Source: Alkalihalobacillus sp047302405 (lineage in GTDB: Bacteria > Bacillota > Bacilli > Bacillales > Bacillaceae_D). Taken from it: a stretch of DNA of 64,000 bases. The notes under the pieces are model-generated. The model was not told the DNA's origin. It made no database searches and was given only the letters and a program-made list of their open reading frames with translations. This document shows, in pieces, positions 51,613 through 60,690 of the stretch (positions are counted from its first letter, which is position 1; every line of letters starts with the position of its first letter). The position numbers were made by a program, and so were the translations under genes. The DNA lies in the NCBI RefSeq assembly GCF_047302405.1, contig NZ_CP154853.1:3596001-3660000 (forward strand), given 5' to 3'.

Positions 51613-52063
51613 GTTGTTCCACCTCATCCCCTTGCATGAATTTTGTCATTATCACAACGACACCTGACTCTTCATGAATTTCTACTTTATCCATCAAAGT
51701 ATTAATGAGATATAATCCAAGACCTCCCTCTTTCAGTTCCGTCACTGGTTTTTTCGCATCGATAGGGCCTAACTTTTCATGTACCTTGTTCACATCAAAA
51801 CTTTGTCCCTTATCTGAAACAATTATTTCTATCTTTTCATTTTCATATATCCGATAAGAAATATTGATTATTCCATCACCTTCATAGGCATGATTTACTA
51901 CATTCGTACATGCTTCAGCAATCGCAATCTTCATATCTTCAATATCATCATAAGAAAAACCTAGTCGATTAGCGACACCAGAAAGCGTCAAACGAACAAC
52001 CCCGATATATTCTGATTTCGCAGGCACTTGCATCTCGATGTGGTCTACTTGATGATTACTCAT
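51572..52063 (-). CDS. rsbW: anti-sigma-B factor and kinase RsbW
   Basis: A 163-residue GHKL-type serine kinase that binds SigB or phosphorylates RsbV. Motifs: AIAEACTNVVNHAYEG (about residue 50), DKGQSFDV and GGLGLYLINTLMD. It overlaps rsbV by four bases (ATGA) and sigB by about 40. Controlled by the sigma-B promoter upstream of rsbV. Confidence 0.95.
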   Translation of the reverse strand: MSNHQVDHIEMQVPAKSEYIGVVRLTLSGVANRLGFSYDDIEDMKIAIAEACTNVVNHAYEGDGIINISYRIYENEKIEIIVSDKGQSFDVNKVHEKLGPIDAKKPVTELKEGGLGLYLINTLMDKVEIHEESGVVVIMTKFMQGDEVEQHVNGFPSARTEQR

Positions 52064-52395
52064 CTTGCTCCCTCCTTCTTCTCAGGTACAATGTCAATTA
52101 TTTCATCAAGCCCAGTTATCGAAAATAATCGATACACTCTTTCATTTAAACCAATTAGCTGTAACTTACTGTTCGAATTATGTGATGCTTTATAAGCACC
52201 TACAAATATCCCTAATCCCGTACTATCTATATAATTCACTTCACTTAAGTCTACTTTCACGAGCAATCCCTCTTTTTCCACAAGAGGAAATAATGTCTCC
52301 TTTAACTTCGGTGCCGTGAAGGCATCTATCTCTCCAATTAAATGAAGCACTTCATGATTTGAACTCTTTAATGAATGTTTAATTTCTAAATTCAT
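52060..52395 (-). CDS. rsbV: anti-anti-sigma factor RsbV
   Basis: A 111-residue STAS protein that, when unphosphorylated, takes RsbW away from SigB. Phosphorylation site serine is in NYIDSTGLGIFVGAY (about residue 57). First gene of the sigma-B-controlled part of the operon; a sigma-B promoter lies 50 to 75 bases upstream. Confidence 0.95.
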   Translation of the reverse strand: MNLEIKHSLKSSNHEVLHLIGEIDAFTAPKLKETLFPLVEKEGLLVKVDLSEVNYIDSTGLGIFVGAYKASHNSNSKLQLIGLNERVYRLFSITGLDEIIDIVPEKKEGAR

Positions 52396-52446
52396 TTTCG
52401 CTTCCCCCTTTTAAATCGTTCGCTATTGAAATAACTAATAAATGCA

Positions 52447-52472
52447 ATACCCATTTTTGATTTAGGTTAAAC
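52447..52472 (-). promoter_or_regulatory. sigma-B promoter of rsbV-rsbW-sigB-rsbX
   Basis: Minus strand GTTTAA (52467-52472), 14-base spacer, GGGTAT (52447-52452): an exact fit to the sigma-B consensus. The -35 hexamer contains the rsbU stop codon. Gives the autoregulatory loop known in B. subtilis. Confidence 0.92.
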
Positions 52473-53480
52473 CATTCTTTTGATAACAATTAAGGTGAAG
52501 TCGTCTCTTAAATTAAAATCTTGTGCTTTTTCTAATTCCGTATAAATCCCATCAACCATTTCTTGTGCAGAACCGTTCATATACCCACGCATTAAACGCG
52601 TCAATTCTTCTCGTTCAATAAATTCATTATTAATAACCGATTCGGTTACACCATCTGATAAAAGAACGATAAAATCACCTACTTCAATTTCACGGTGATA
52701 TTCCTTAAATTTATTTACTTTAGAAATACCTAAAGCTAAACCTTTAGCATATAGATCTTCAAAAATATCTTCTTTTACACGATAAAGAAACCCAGGTTCA
52801 TGACCCGCACCAGCATACTGAAATCGATTTGTAGCTGTATTGTATTCGCCATACATCATCGTAATAAACATGCTGTCATCCACATTTTGTTCGACAACAT
52901 GATTTAAACTTTCTAGCAATGGTGCTGGATTTAACCTTCTTTTCGGCAAACCATCCATCGCATACTTAATCATGGACATACAAAGGGCGGCTGGTACACC
53001 TTTCCCAATGATATCCGCAATCGCAATTCCAATCGTATTTTCCCCACCTTGAACAAAATGATAATAATCTCCACTCATCTTCTTGGCAGGAATAGAAATG
53101 ACCCCTATGTCCAATTGTGAAATTTCGGGAACTTCTTTTGGTAATAACGTCTGTTGCATGCTCGCCGCCACTTCAATTTCTGATTCTAGCTCTTGCTGGC
53201 GATGTTTAAGAATTTGATGCTCCCGATAAACAAGCCCATAACTCATCATAACTTCAAGCAACAAATCAAAAGAATCTTGCACTTCATCCGGAATGGAAGG
53301 AAAAAGGTCATCCAGAACAGCACGATGAATGTCAATAAACTCTTCTGGTGACACTTGATCCGCGAGTAGCAATTTGCTAAATTGTTGTGCTTGATATAAT
53401 CCTAGTTCACTTTTATTATCTAAGAATGTCTCTACTATTTTTTTATAGCGTTGTTCAATATTTATCGTCTTGTCACTCAA
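52467..53480 (-). CDS. rsbU: serine phosphatase RsbU
   Basis: A 337-residue PP2C-type phosphatase that dephosphorylates RsbV after environmental stress. Amino-terminal helical RsbT-binding domain (about 1-85), linker coiled coil around QQELESEIEVAASMQQTLLP, then the catalytic part with IPAKKMSGDYYHF, IADIIGKGVPAALCMS and FIVLLSDGVTE. Follows rsbT with a 12-base gap. Its stop lies within the downstream sigma-B promoter. Confidence 0.94.
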   Translation of the reverse strand: MSDKTINIEQRYKKIVETFLDNKSELGLYQAQQFSKLLLADQVSPEEFIDIHRAVLDDLFPSIPDEVQDSFDLLLEVMMSYGLVYREHQILKHRQQELESEIEVAASMQQTLLPKEVPEISQLDIGVISIPAKKMSGDYYHFVQGGENTIGIAIADIIGKGVPAALCMSMIKYAMDGLPKRRLNPAPLLESLNHVVEQNVDDSMFITMMYGEYNTATNRFQYAGAGHEPGFLYRVKEDIFEDLYAKGLALGISKVNKFKEYHREIEVGDFIVLLSDGVTESVINNEFIEREELTRLMRGYMNGSAQEMVDGIYTELEKAQDFNLRDDFTLIVIKRMV

Positions 53481-53492
53481 TTTAACACTCTC

Positions 53493-53906
53493 CTATCGGA
53501 GCCATTTAGTCGCACGAATCGTCGTTCCTTCCCCTACATTCGATTCAATATCAAACTCGTCCATCAATCTTCTCACTCCTGGTAATCCTGCTCCCAATCC
53601 ACTTGAAGTTGAAAAGCCGTCGACCATCACTTGTCTAATATCAGCAATGCCTGGTCCTGAATCTTTTGAAATAATTTGAATACCTTTTCTTATGCCCATC
53701 TTAAACGGCTTTTCAACCGTCTCTAAACAAATCTGCCCTTCATCTGCGTATAGATAGATGTTACGAGCTAATTCTGATATCGCCGTTGTGATTCGAGCTT
53801 GGTCCACTGTTCCAAATCCAATCTCTTTAGAGAGCGTTCGTCCAGCTTGTCTTGCTGCGACGATCCCCCATTCATTTTTTACCTCTACACAGGATTCGGT
53901 TTTCAT
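53493..53906 (-). CDS. rsbT: stressosome serine kinase RsbT
   Basis: A 137-residue GHKL kinase that phosphorylates RsbS and RsbR and, once released, activates RsbU. Motifs: ISELARNIYLYADEG and SKDSGPGIADIRQVM, GAGLPGVRRLMDEFDI, GEGTTIRATKWLR. Co-transcribed with rsbS and rsbU. Confidence 0.95.
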   Translation of the reverse strand: MKTESCVEVKNEWGIVAARQAGRTLSKEIGFGTVDQARITTAISELARNIYLYADEGQICLETVEKPFKMGIRKGIQIISKDSGPGIADIRQVMVDGFSTSSGLGAGLPGVRRLMDEFDIESNVGEGTTIRATKWLR

Positions 53907-53908
53907 GA

Positions 53909-54265
53909 TTATACCTCCAGTTCCATTTGCAATTTAGCAAGGCCCTGTTCCAAATCGAGCGCAGTTGGTACATCCTCTAATTTAATTCCCATATCAATTA
54001 AGGTAATAGCTACTGATGGTTGAATTCCCGTTAACACTACACGAGCCCCCATCATATTAGACATGTCGACTACATCTCCAAGAACTTTTGCAATAAATGA
54101 ATCGATCATATCAACAGAAGTTAAATCAATGACTACTCCAATTGATTCTTCTTCATGAATTTTATTTAATAAGTCCTCTTGGAATTGCAATGCCGTTTGG
54201 TCATCTAGTTCGACTTGAATACTAATTAATAAATATTGTTTTAGTTTCAAAATCGGAATTCTCAT
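53909..54265 (-). CDS. rsbS: stressosome STAS protein RsbS
   Basis: A 118-residue STAS-domain core component of the stressosome, phosphorylated on serine in DMIDSFIAKVLGD (about residue 59). It sequesters RsbT with RsbR. Spacing of two to three bases to rsbT. Confidence 0.95.
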   Translation of the reverse strand: MRIPILKLKQYLLISIQVELDDQTALQFQEDLLNKIHEEESIGVVIDLTSVDMIDSFIAKVLGDVVDMSNMMGARVVLTGIQPSVAITLIDMGIKLEDVPTALDLEQGLAKLQMELEV

Positions 54266-54277
54266 AATTACCTCCCC

Positions 54278-55096
54278 TTATAACTTGACGATCTTTTTAT
54301 TTGTTAGCTCTAATGCTGTTTCCATTCCTTTACGAAGAGTGCTTTTAGTAGGGAATTTCGTCAAATCAATCCCTAAATTCACAATCGTTTGAGCGATTTC
54401 AGGACGAATCCCTACTAAAATGCATCGAGCTCCAACAAGTCTAACCGCTTCAGACGCTTGAATAATATGATGTGCAACCATTGTATCAACGACAGGTACA
54501 CCTGTTATATCAATTAGTACCACTTGTGATCGGTGGTTAATAATCCCTTCAAGTAAATTTTCCATAATAAGTTTTGCTCGAGCTGTATCAATTGTTCCAA
54601 TTAACGGCATGACTGTAATATCCTCAAATACTGGAATCAACGGTGCCGAAAGTTCCATCAAAGACACTTTTTGCATCTCAAAAACATCTTGCCATGAACC
54701 AGTGTAATCATGAACCAATTGATTAACGACCCCATCACACCATTCATCAATCTCATTAAATTTTTCCATTAGAGCACTTACATCCGATTCTTGCTCTGTT
54801 AAGATACTAAGGAGTACACGACGGAAAGCTTGTAATCCCTTTGTAAAATAAGCGAGTGGCCATCCATTCAGTATATATTTATCTGTAAACTTACTTACCT
54901 TTTCATTTGCCTGCTTACTATCAAACTCTAACCTCTTTAATAGAAAATCCATAAATTCGGCATTCATATTTTCATAAGTTGAATCAGAGATCGATTGCAG
55001 ATATTCTTCTTGTTTAATATCTTGGAGTTCTTGCCCCCACCTCTCTAATATAGTTTCTCGATTTTCTAACAAAGACGATACAATATAGGATTGCAT
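54278..55096 (-). CDS. rsbRA: stressosome protein RsbRA
   Basis: A 272-residue sensor and co-scaffold of the stressosome. Amino-terminal non-haem globin-like domain (about 1-135), then a helical linker and STAS domain containing PLIGTIDTARAK and DITGVPVVDTMVAHHI, which hold the two threonines phosphorylated by RsbT in B. subtilis. The carboxyl half is almost identical to B. subtilis RsbRA. First gene of rsbR-S-T-U-V-W-sigB-X. Confidence 0.95.
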   Translation of the reverse strand: MQSYIVSSLLENRETILERWGQELQDIKQEEYLQSISDSTYENMNAEFMDFLLKRLEFDSKQANEKVSKFTDKYILNGWPLAYFTKGLQAFRRVLLSILTEQESDVSALMEKFNEIDEWCDGVVNQLVHDYTGSWQDVFEMQKVSLMELSAPLIPVFEDITVMPLIGTIDTARAKLIMENLLEGIINHRSQVVLIDITGVPVVDTMVAHHIIQASEAVRLVGARCILVGIRPEIAQTIVNLGIDLTKFPTKSTLRKGMETALELTNKKIVKL

Positions 55097-55269
55097 ATAT
55101 GTTCCTCCAGACTTTAATCAGCTAATATTATTATTCCACGAAATCCAAAACCATGCAAAATTTTCGTATATGAGAGTAAGTACGACCTTTTCTCCTAAAA
55201 ATCCTGTTCAAAAAACACAATTCTCCATACTTTTTGTCAACTATTAGCCATTAGTTCTCCAAAATAATA

Positions 55270-55297
55270 AAAACCCCGTTTCTATGAACGGAGTTTC
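55270..55297 (-). terminator. terminator of the ndoAI-ndoA unit
   Basis: AAACTCCGTT / AACGGGGTTT stem (one mismatch) with a six-base loop and flanking T run, 18 bases past ndoA. Confidence 0.75.
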
Positions 55298-55314
55298 GTT
55301 ATTGAAAATCTTTT

Positions 55315-55665
55315 TTAAAAATCAATAAGACCTAAGCTAATGAATAACGCCTCATTTACACGATTCATCATATCGTCATCTAAATGGGTAATCTTATCCG
55401 TTAATCGTTGCTTATCTATTGTTCGAACTTGCTCTAATAAAATAACCGAATCTCGGTCAAAACCATACCTCTTTGCGCTGATTTCAACATGCGTCGGAAG
55501 CTTTGCCTTTTGAATTTGGGCGGTAATAGCCGCAACAATGACCGTCGGACTAAATCGATTACCAATATCATTTTGTATGACGAGTACCGGACGAACACCA
55601 CCTTGTTCAGAACCGACAACTGGTGAGAGATCCGCAAAGTAAACGTCGCCTCTTTTTACAATCAA
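55315..55665 (-). CDS. ndoA: endoribonuclease toxin NdoA (MazF family)
   Basis: A 116-residue MazF/PemK ribonuclease that cuts mRNA (at UACAU in B. subtilis). Begins IVKRGDVYFADLSPVVGSEQ and contains RPVLVIQNDIGNRFSPTVIV and the conserved VSAKRYGFDRDSVILLEQVRT-type strand with RTIDKQRL. Adjacent to its antitoxin, with only three bases between. Upstream of the stressosome genes, as in B. subtilis. Confidence 0.95.
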   Translation of the reverse strand: MIVKRGDVYFADLSPVVGSEQGGVRPVLVIQNDIGNRFSPTVIVAAITAQIQKAKLPTHVEISAKRYGFDRDSVILLEQVRTIDKQRLTDKITHLDDDMMNRVNEALFISLGLIDF

Positions 55666-55668
55666 AGG

Positions 55669-55947
55669 CTACACCCCACTCACTAAGCGATCAAGAGTAC
55701 TCTCTGCTTCCTCCTCGGCAAGAAAAGCTTCCGATGCAATATGAAGGTTTATTTTGGCCATTTCCATATAACCTTGCTGCATCGTCTCTCGAATTTGGCG
55801 TTTTTTTCGTTCACGTAAATACAGCTTTGATGCTTGAGACATAAATTCGCTGTAATTAGCACCTTCTTGCTTGATCACACTGTCCACCTCGTTTAACAAA
55901 TGTTGTGGTAAATTAACGACAATTTCCTTCATCTTTTTATCCGGCAT
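55669..55947 (-). CDS. ndoAI: antitoxin NdoAI (EndoAI)
   Basis: A 92-residue ribbon-helix-helix antitoxin. Amino-terminal DNA-binding part (KEIVVNLPQHLLNEVDSVI) and a carboxyl toxin-binding segment ending EAESTLDRLVSG, matching B. subtilis YdcD (GYMEMAKINL shared). Translated just before ndoA. Confidence 0.93.
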   Translation of the reverse strand: MPDKKMKEIVVNLPQHLLNEVDSVIKQEGANYSEFMSQASKLYLRERKKRQIRETMQQGYMEMAKINLHIASEAFLAEEEAESTLDRLVSGV

Positions 55948-56082
55948 TAAGATCCACCCCCGACATTCAACAACGACTTTTTATTTACATATATCAATGT
56001 ATATTATCATTTATACGTACATCTTATCCAAAATTAATCATACCATTGACCCTATTGAATTGCAAAGCACTTTTGGAAACTG

Positions 56083-57276
56083 TCAGAAAATTTCTTGAGA
56101 TATATTGTCATATTTTGTTTTTATTCTTTCACATTTACCATTTTTCATGTAAACTCTTGGAATTCTGTCGGTTATCACACAAGGAATTTCATAATTGATC
56201 GTTTCTAAACGAGTCGCAACTACATCCATCGATAATTCGTCTTCAAACGAAATTAAAGTAACTTCTGTATCAACATCCATTTTATAAGGCAACCTGATCA
56301 TACATTGATCCATACAAACTCTTCCTACAAATGGGGCTTTTTCATTTCCTATTAAAACAAAACCTCCATTTGTGCTATTTTTTCGAATCCAACCATCTGC
56401 ATAGCCAATTGGCAACGTGCCAATCCATTCCTTACTTTTGGTCGTATATGTCGCCCCATAGCTTATGCTCTCTCCCGCCTCTAGCTCTTTGACATGAGAT
56501 AGCTTCGTTTTTAAAGCAAACGCTTGTTGAAGCTTAATAGGTAATTGATCTTTTATATCAATTGAAGGAGTAAGGCCATACATTGAAATGCCAAAACGGA
56601 ACATATTAAACGTTTTATTCGGATACCGCAAACCCGTAGCGCTATTTCCACAATGAATGTGTGGAATAGAAATATGTCGTTCCTTCAGCCTTTCTAACAT
56701 TTGTTCAAAACGCTCATACTGCTTCATAAAATAGTCCGTATTCAACTCATCTGCCGTCGCAAAATGAGTAAACACCCCATCCAATTCAAGTGCCTTAATT
56801 TCATTTAATTGCTCTGAAAGAATCATTAATTCATCTTGTGTTCGTAAACCGATACGTCCCATGCCTGTATCAAGCTTAATATGAACCTTAAGCGGATTTT
56901 GGTCCTCTATTAATAAAGGCTTTGCTTGCTCAATCCAATCAAGTTGAAAAACCGTAATCGTAATATCATTCTTTTGAGCAACTTCCGCATCACTTGGACG
57001 GATTCTGCCCATCACCAAAATAGGAGCTGTAATTCCTGCTCGTCTCAATTCTAATGCTTCATCTAAAATCGCTACAGCTAGATGGCTAGCCCCAGCCGTT
57101 AATGCGGTTTCAGCCACATCAATCGCACCGTGCCCGTATCCATTCGCTTTCACTACAGCCATAATGTTCATTTCTTTAAATTGATAAAACTCTTTAACTG
57201 CTTTAATGTTGGCTTCAATTGCATCTAAGTTAATTTCCGCCCAAGTATCTCGAAAAAAGTTATTTTGACTACTCAC
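56083..57276 (-). CDS. alr: alanine racemase
   Basis: A 397-residue PLP enzyme supplying D-alanine for cell wall. The lysine binding PLP is in VVKANGYGHGAIDVAE (about residue 43), and the catalytic tyrosine in ESISYGATYTT (about 275). It begins with DTWAEINLDAIEANI. Fold-type III barrel with a carboxyl beta domain. Upstream of the ndo genes as in B. subtilis. Some Alr proteins serve as spore-coat germination inhibitors, but this one sits at the vegetative locus. Confidence 0.95.
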   Translation of the reverse strand: MSSQNNFFRDTWAEINLDAIEANIKAVKEFYQFKEMNIMAVVKANGYGHGAIDVAETALTAGASHLAVAILDEALELRRAGITAPILVMGRIRPSDAEVAQKNDITITVFQLDWIEQAKPLLIEDQNPLKVHIKLDTGMGRIGLRTQDELMILSEQLNEIKALELDGVFTHFATADELNTDYFMKQYERFEQMLERLKERHISIPHIHCGNSATGLRYPNKTFNMFRFGISMYGLTPSIDIKDQLPIKLQQAFALKTKLSHVKELEAGESISYGATYTTKSKEWIGTLPIGYADGWIRKNSTNGGFVLIGNEKAPFVGRVCMDQCMIRLPYKMDVDTEVTLISFEDELSMDVVATRLETINYEIPCVITDRIPRVYMKNGKCERIKTKYDNISQEIF

Positions 57277-57433
57277 ATTTCACACCATCCAACTAATAAT
57301 ACTTTAATATATTTATTATGATTTTGAGCGATTAGCTTGTCAATGCAACAAAAGTGATATCCAAACATTGGAATCGATTTAATTCTATTTGTAGTATGAA
57401 CATTTCATTCCATTTTATGAAACTTAAAAACAT

Positions 57434-57466
57434 AAAAAGACTCAGCTATAAATGTAAGCTGAGTCT
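57434..57466 (-). terminator. terminator of the LolA-like gene
   Basis: GACTCAGCTTACA / TATAGCTGAGTC stem with AAAAAG flank on the plus strand (T run leftward), 18 bases beyond the stop. Confidence 0.85.
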
Positions 57467-57483
57467 TGAGAAACTGTGATATT

Positions 57484-58497
57484 TTATTTTTCTTCAGAGC
57501 CATAAACGGATTGAGCAATTTCAATCATCTCTTGTTGCTCCAGTTCAGTGGATGCTAATACAAAATCGACTCCGTTATAAGACCACATTAGAGATTCTTC
57601 TGTCATAACCCCTACTGTATAACCTAAATCAACCGGAATACCGGTAGTTACATTCATTGGTACCATCGCTGGGACCACTTGAGTTTGTTCTTGAATAAGC
57701 GTATATGATTTTTCTCCGGAGTATTTAATAATATAACGTTCACCATTTTCAGACTGAACTTTTTCCGATGTTTCAACCGACACACCTTCAGGAGTATACA
57801 TTGGGAAGTAAGCCATCATCGGCTCCACTTCTTCAGACATCGCTGGAACGTCATTCATCTGGGCGGCCGTCATATTACGCTTCATGTCAAAATCCTCTTC
57901 TATATTGAAGCTTGGATCAAGCTCAAAACCTGTAAAATCAAGTTGAACGAGCACTTCTAAATCAGTGTTCATAATTTTCACCTGTACCGGAGATAAATCC
58001 TTCTTATTCAGTGTTACTTCCTGTGTGTTCAAATTCTTATTTTGATAGTTCGTATTGGTTGTAAAAATGTAATGATCTTCTGTTGCAGTAAAAGTACGCT
58101 CTGGATCAAGCAAAATATCATGGACTAATGATTCATAAAGATAGACTTGACTACTATTTTTCGGCCAATCACTTTGGAAACGGAAACTCTTATTCAATGC
58201 AGGTGTTAAAACAAACACTCCTTCATCATTACGAAGAATGATTTGGCTTTGATCCTTATTATCGTTGTTTAGTGCCACGCGATAATAACTTTCTGCTTGG
58301 TGCCATACTTCTACTTCATACGTTTGTGGTTCCTTTCCTGTCTGCAATGTCATCGTAGCTTGTGACTTGTAGCCTGCCATGTCCGACATTTTGTTTTCAA
58401 GGTCCGTTATGATGTCTTGCTGAGATTTTTCCCCACACCCGACCAGGATTACAGCTATTAACAAACTCATAATGACAAACCAACTTACCTTCTTCAT
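57484..58497 (-). CDS. LolA-like lipoprotein (YdcC)
   Basis: A 337-residue lipoprotein. The signal peptide has the lipobox VILVGCGEKS (cysteine about residue 21). The mature part has the LolA/LppX-like half-barrel strands and sits between acpS and alr as B. subtilis YdcC, a sporulation-associated protein. I use the ATG at 58497 (AAAGGGGTG upstream), not one seven codons before. Molecular function unknown. Confidence 0.88.
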   Translation of the reverse strand: MKKVSWFVIMSLLIAVILVGCGEKSQQDIITDLENKMSDMAGYKSQATMTLQTGKEPQTYEVEVWHQAESYYRVALNNDNKDQSQIILRNDEGVFVLTPALNKSFRFQSDWPKNSSQVYLYESLVHDILLDPERTFTATEDHYIFTTNTNYQNKNLNTQEVTLNKKDLSPVQVKIMNTDLEVLVQLDFTGFELDPSFNIEEDFDMKRNMTAAQMNDVPAMSEEVEPMMAYFPMYTPEGVSVETSEKVQSENGERYIIKYSGEKSYTLIQEQTQVVPAMVPMNVTTGIPVDLGYTVGVMTEESLMWSYNGVDFVLASTELEQQEMIEIAQSVYGSEEK

Positions 58498-58597
58498 GCT
58501 TTCACCCCTTTGTCTCATTTGATGCCAAAGCAGAGAATTTTCCCTACTCTCCCATCCGCATTACAACTATATGAGACAACCTCGATGAATATGCAGA

Positions 58598-58945
58598 CTA
58601 GCTTGAGGCGCGTTCAATAATTACATGAGAAATCGCATAAGATTCACTATGAGATATTGAGACATGAACCACTCCATTAAAGGATGCATTTAAATAAGGC
58701 TTTCCATTTGAATCATTTAATATCTCTATATCCTTCCAGCCGTAAGAAGTATCTGCCGCCTTAACAAAAGCTTCCTTAGCAGCAAACCTTCCAGCTAAAT
58801 ATTCTATTTTTCTTTTTGTCGTTAAAGTGACAAATTTATTTTGTTCCTCTTCTGTTAAAATCCGCTCTACAAATCGCTCATTTTTTTGCATCGCTGCTTT
58901 GATCCTTGATAATTCTACAATATCAATCCCTGTACCGATAATCAT
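58598..58945 (-). CDS. acpS: holo-[acyl-carrier-protein] synthase AcpS
   Basis: A 115-residue phosphopantetheinyl transferase activating acyl carrier protein. Hallmarks: MIIGTGIDIVELSRI at the start (metal aspartate) and YLAGRFAAKEAFVKA (about residue 52), then VHVSISHSESYA. Start at 58945, with GAGG eight bases upstream, fits the family better than one nine codons before. Divergent from the rhomboid gene. Confidence 0.95.
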   Translation of the reverse strand: MIIGTGIDIVELSRIKAAMQKNERFVERILTEEEQNKFVTLTTKRKIEYLAGRFAAKEAFVKAADTSYGWKDIEILNDSNGKPYLNASFNGVVHVSISHSESYAISHVIIERASS

Positions 58946-59106
58946 CTTAAAAACCTCATTTCCTTCATTCAAACATTTCCCTGCTTATTTTCATCATTAT
59001 CTTTAATCGTATTATACATTCTTTTTACATAAGCTTATCATAAGCTTAATCTTCACTATTTTTGATATACTACATCATAATAGCGAATGTTAATAGGAGG
59101 AAGACG

Positions 59107-59856
59107 ATGTTTATTCGAACGGAAAACTTCGAAACTTTTAAAAGGAACTACCCCATCATCACAATTTTAGTGGCCATCCACGTGCTCATCTTTTTTTGGA
59201 TTAATCTCTTACCAGGTGGCGAATGGATCTATTATCACGGAGTCGGTCTCAATTTGGCTGTTCACAATGGCGATTACTGGCGCCTCATAACACCAATCTT
59301 TATGCATGTCGGATTTATGCATGTCATCTTTAATTCAGTCTCTCTTATTTTATTTGGTCCACCACTTGAACAAATGCTTGGCAAGTTCAGGTTTATCTTG
59401 CTTTATTTATCATCAGGGATCATTGCCAATATCGCGACGTACTATGTTGGCGGTCTTGATTACTATGCACACTTAGGAGCTTCTGGAGCAATTTTCGGAT
59501 TATTTGGTGCCTATTTCTACATTGTCTTAAACCGAAAAGATCTCATCGACCAAACGAGCTCACAAATGATTATGACGATTTTAGTGATCGGTTTAGTGAT
59601 GACATTCGTAAATCCGAACATTAATATTTATGCCCATATCTTTGGTGCGATTGGAGGAGCGTTGGTCATTCCTTTGATCTTAATCGGGGTCAAGCCGTAT
59701 CAACGCTATCAAACCTATACGGATCCGAATGAAGTCAGCTTTAATCCTAATCGTTGGCAGAAGAAGTCATTTAGACGCTTTAAATTTGGAAAGATATTTT
59801 GGGTGGTGTTAGGGGTCTTAGTATTATTAGGAATTTTAAATCGCTTCTTTTTCTAA
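59107..59856 (+). CDS. rhomboid family intramembrane serine protease (YdcA-like)
   Basis: A 249-residue polytopic protein with six or seven membrane segments. Catalytic serine in the GASGAIFGLFGAYF motif (about residue 126) and histidine in IYAHIFGAIGGAL (about 180). HVGFMHVIFNSVSL has the conserved histidine and asparagine. GGAGGAAGACG precedes the ATG. Position divergent to acpS matches B. subtilis ydcA. Substrate unknown. Confidence 0.92.
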   Translation: MFIRTENFETFKRNYPIITILVAIHVLIFFWINLLPGGEWIYYHGVGLNLAVHNGDYWRLITPIFMHVGFMHVIFNSVSLILFGPPLEQMLGKFRFILLYLSSGIIANIATYYVGGLDYYAHLGASGAIFGLFGAYFYIVLNRKDLIDQTSSQMIMTILVIGLVMTFVNPNINIYAHIFGAIGGALVIPLILIGVKPYQRYQTYTDPNEVSFNPNRWQKKSFRRFKFGKIFWVVLGVLVLLGILNRFFF

Positions 59857-59885
59857 ACAGACCTATAATGCAACAATCGAATCAA

Positions 59886-59932
59886 CAAAAGCCGGTCACA
59901 TTTCACTCGTTGTAAAATGTGACCGGCTTTTC
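59886..59932 (+). terminator. terminator of the rhomboid gene
   Basis: AAAAGCCGGTCACATTT / AAATGTGACCGGCTTTT perfect stem with a short loop. Confidence 0.9.
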
Positions 59933-60136
59933 ATATCAGAGGAGGTTTTTTAACACAGCCTTTCAATTTTTAACATTCAAAAAGGGGACCAATACGCCCA
60001 AGACTTGTATCAAAATTTCCTTAACTAAATTTAATCAAATCACAAGAGAGTAACATCAGTTTCAACGAGTAAAACACCAAACCACACAAATGACAAATTG
60101 TTCTGACTTTTTATGTAGTTTACTTCCCTTTAATGA

Positions 60137-60457
60137 TTACTTTTTCCATGGACAACCTGAAGTGTCCGAGCATTGCAATTCACATTTGCCAATCGCTTGA
60201 TAAATAGAACACCACGATCGCTTGGCATAACAAATCGGCACATTTTGTTCAGAGGCTCTTTTCTTTAAAGCTGATGTTAAATTATGATTTATAAAATCCG
60301 TTAGCACTAAGATAAGATCAACATGACACGGAATTTCTTTTTTGACAGTTTGTGTTTTTCTACCACTAAAATGAATGATCTCTTCAAAACCTAATGTTTC
60401 TAGTTTCTTAGGGATCGTTCCTAGACGATCACCACCGACAATTAATAAGGATGACAT
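60137..60457 (-). CDS. DUF2325 family protein
   Basis: A 106-residue protein of the DUF2325 type: a Rossmann-like start (MSSLLIVGGDRLGTIPKKL) and VDLILVLTDFINHN, then a cysteine-rich tail (CYAKRSWCSIYQAIGKCELQCSDTSGC split over several turns) that might bind metal. Function unknown. Upstream lie a palindromic repeat and two Fur-like boxes, so iron control is possible but unproved. Confidence 0.8.
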   Translation of the reverse strand: MSSLLIVGGDRLGTIPKKLETLGFEEIIHFSGRKTQTVKKEIPCHVDLILVLTDFINHNLTSALKKRASEQNVPICYAKRSWCSIYQAIGKCELQCSDTSGCPWKK

Positions 60458-60481
60458 TGTTTTCCCTCCTTTATTTAAAAA

Positions 60482-60614
60482 GCGAAGTCCGTTTGGTCAG
60501 AAGTGAGAACACTAAGGAACAACGCTAAGTTCGCGACGTCCTGTCGCAACGCCTTGTACCCACGTCCTGTGGGCAGGGCTGACCGATTTTTCTCGAACTT
60601 CTAACGGACGTAGC
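60482..60614. repeat. short palindromic repeat element
   Basis: About 133 bp bounded by GTCCGTT (60487-60493) and AACGGAC (60603-60609). Inside are hairpins CGCGACGTCCTGTCGC and CCCACGTCCTGTGGG. Such GACGTCCTGTC palindromes occur as dispersed repeats in Bacillaceae as far as I recall. Non-coding; it lies between the DUF2325 gene and Fur-like boxes. Confidence 0.6.
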
Positions 60615-60634
60615 TAAATTGATAATTTGTAATT

Positions 60635-60653
60635 GAAAATGATTATCAAATAA
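60635..60653. promoter_or_regulatory. Fur-like box 1
   Basis: GAAAATGATTATCAAATAA agrees with the left 14 bases of the GATAATGATTATCATTATC Fur consensus at 13 positions. Confidence 0.5.
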
Positions 60654-60671
60654 CTTAAAACCATTTTAAAT

Positions 60672-60690
60672 GATATTGATTCTCATTGTC
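60672..60690. promoter_or_regulatory. Fur-like box 2
   Basis: GATATTGATTCTCATTGTC matches 16 of 19 Fur-consensus positions. It lies 19 bases after box 1, in the region shared by the DUF2325 gene and mgtE. Confidence 0.6.
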
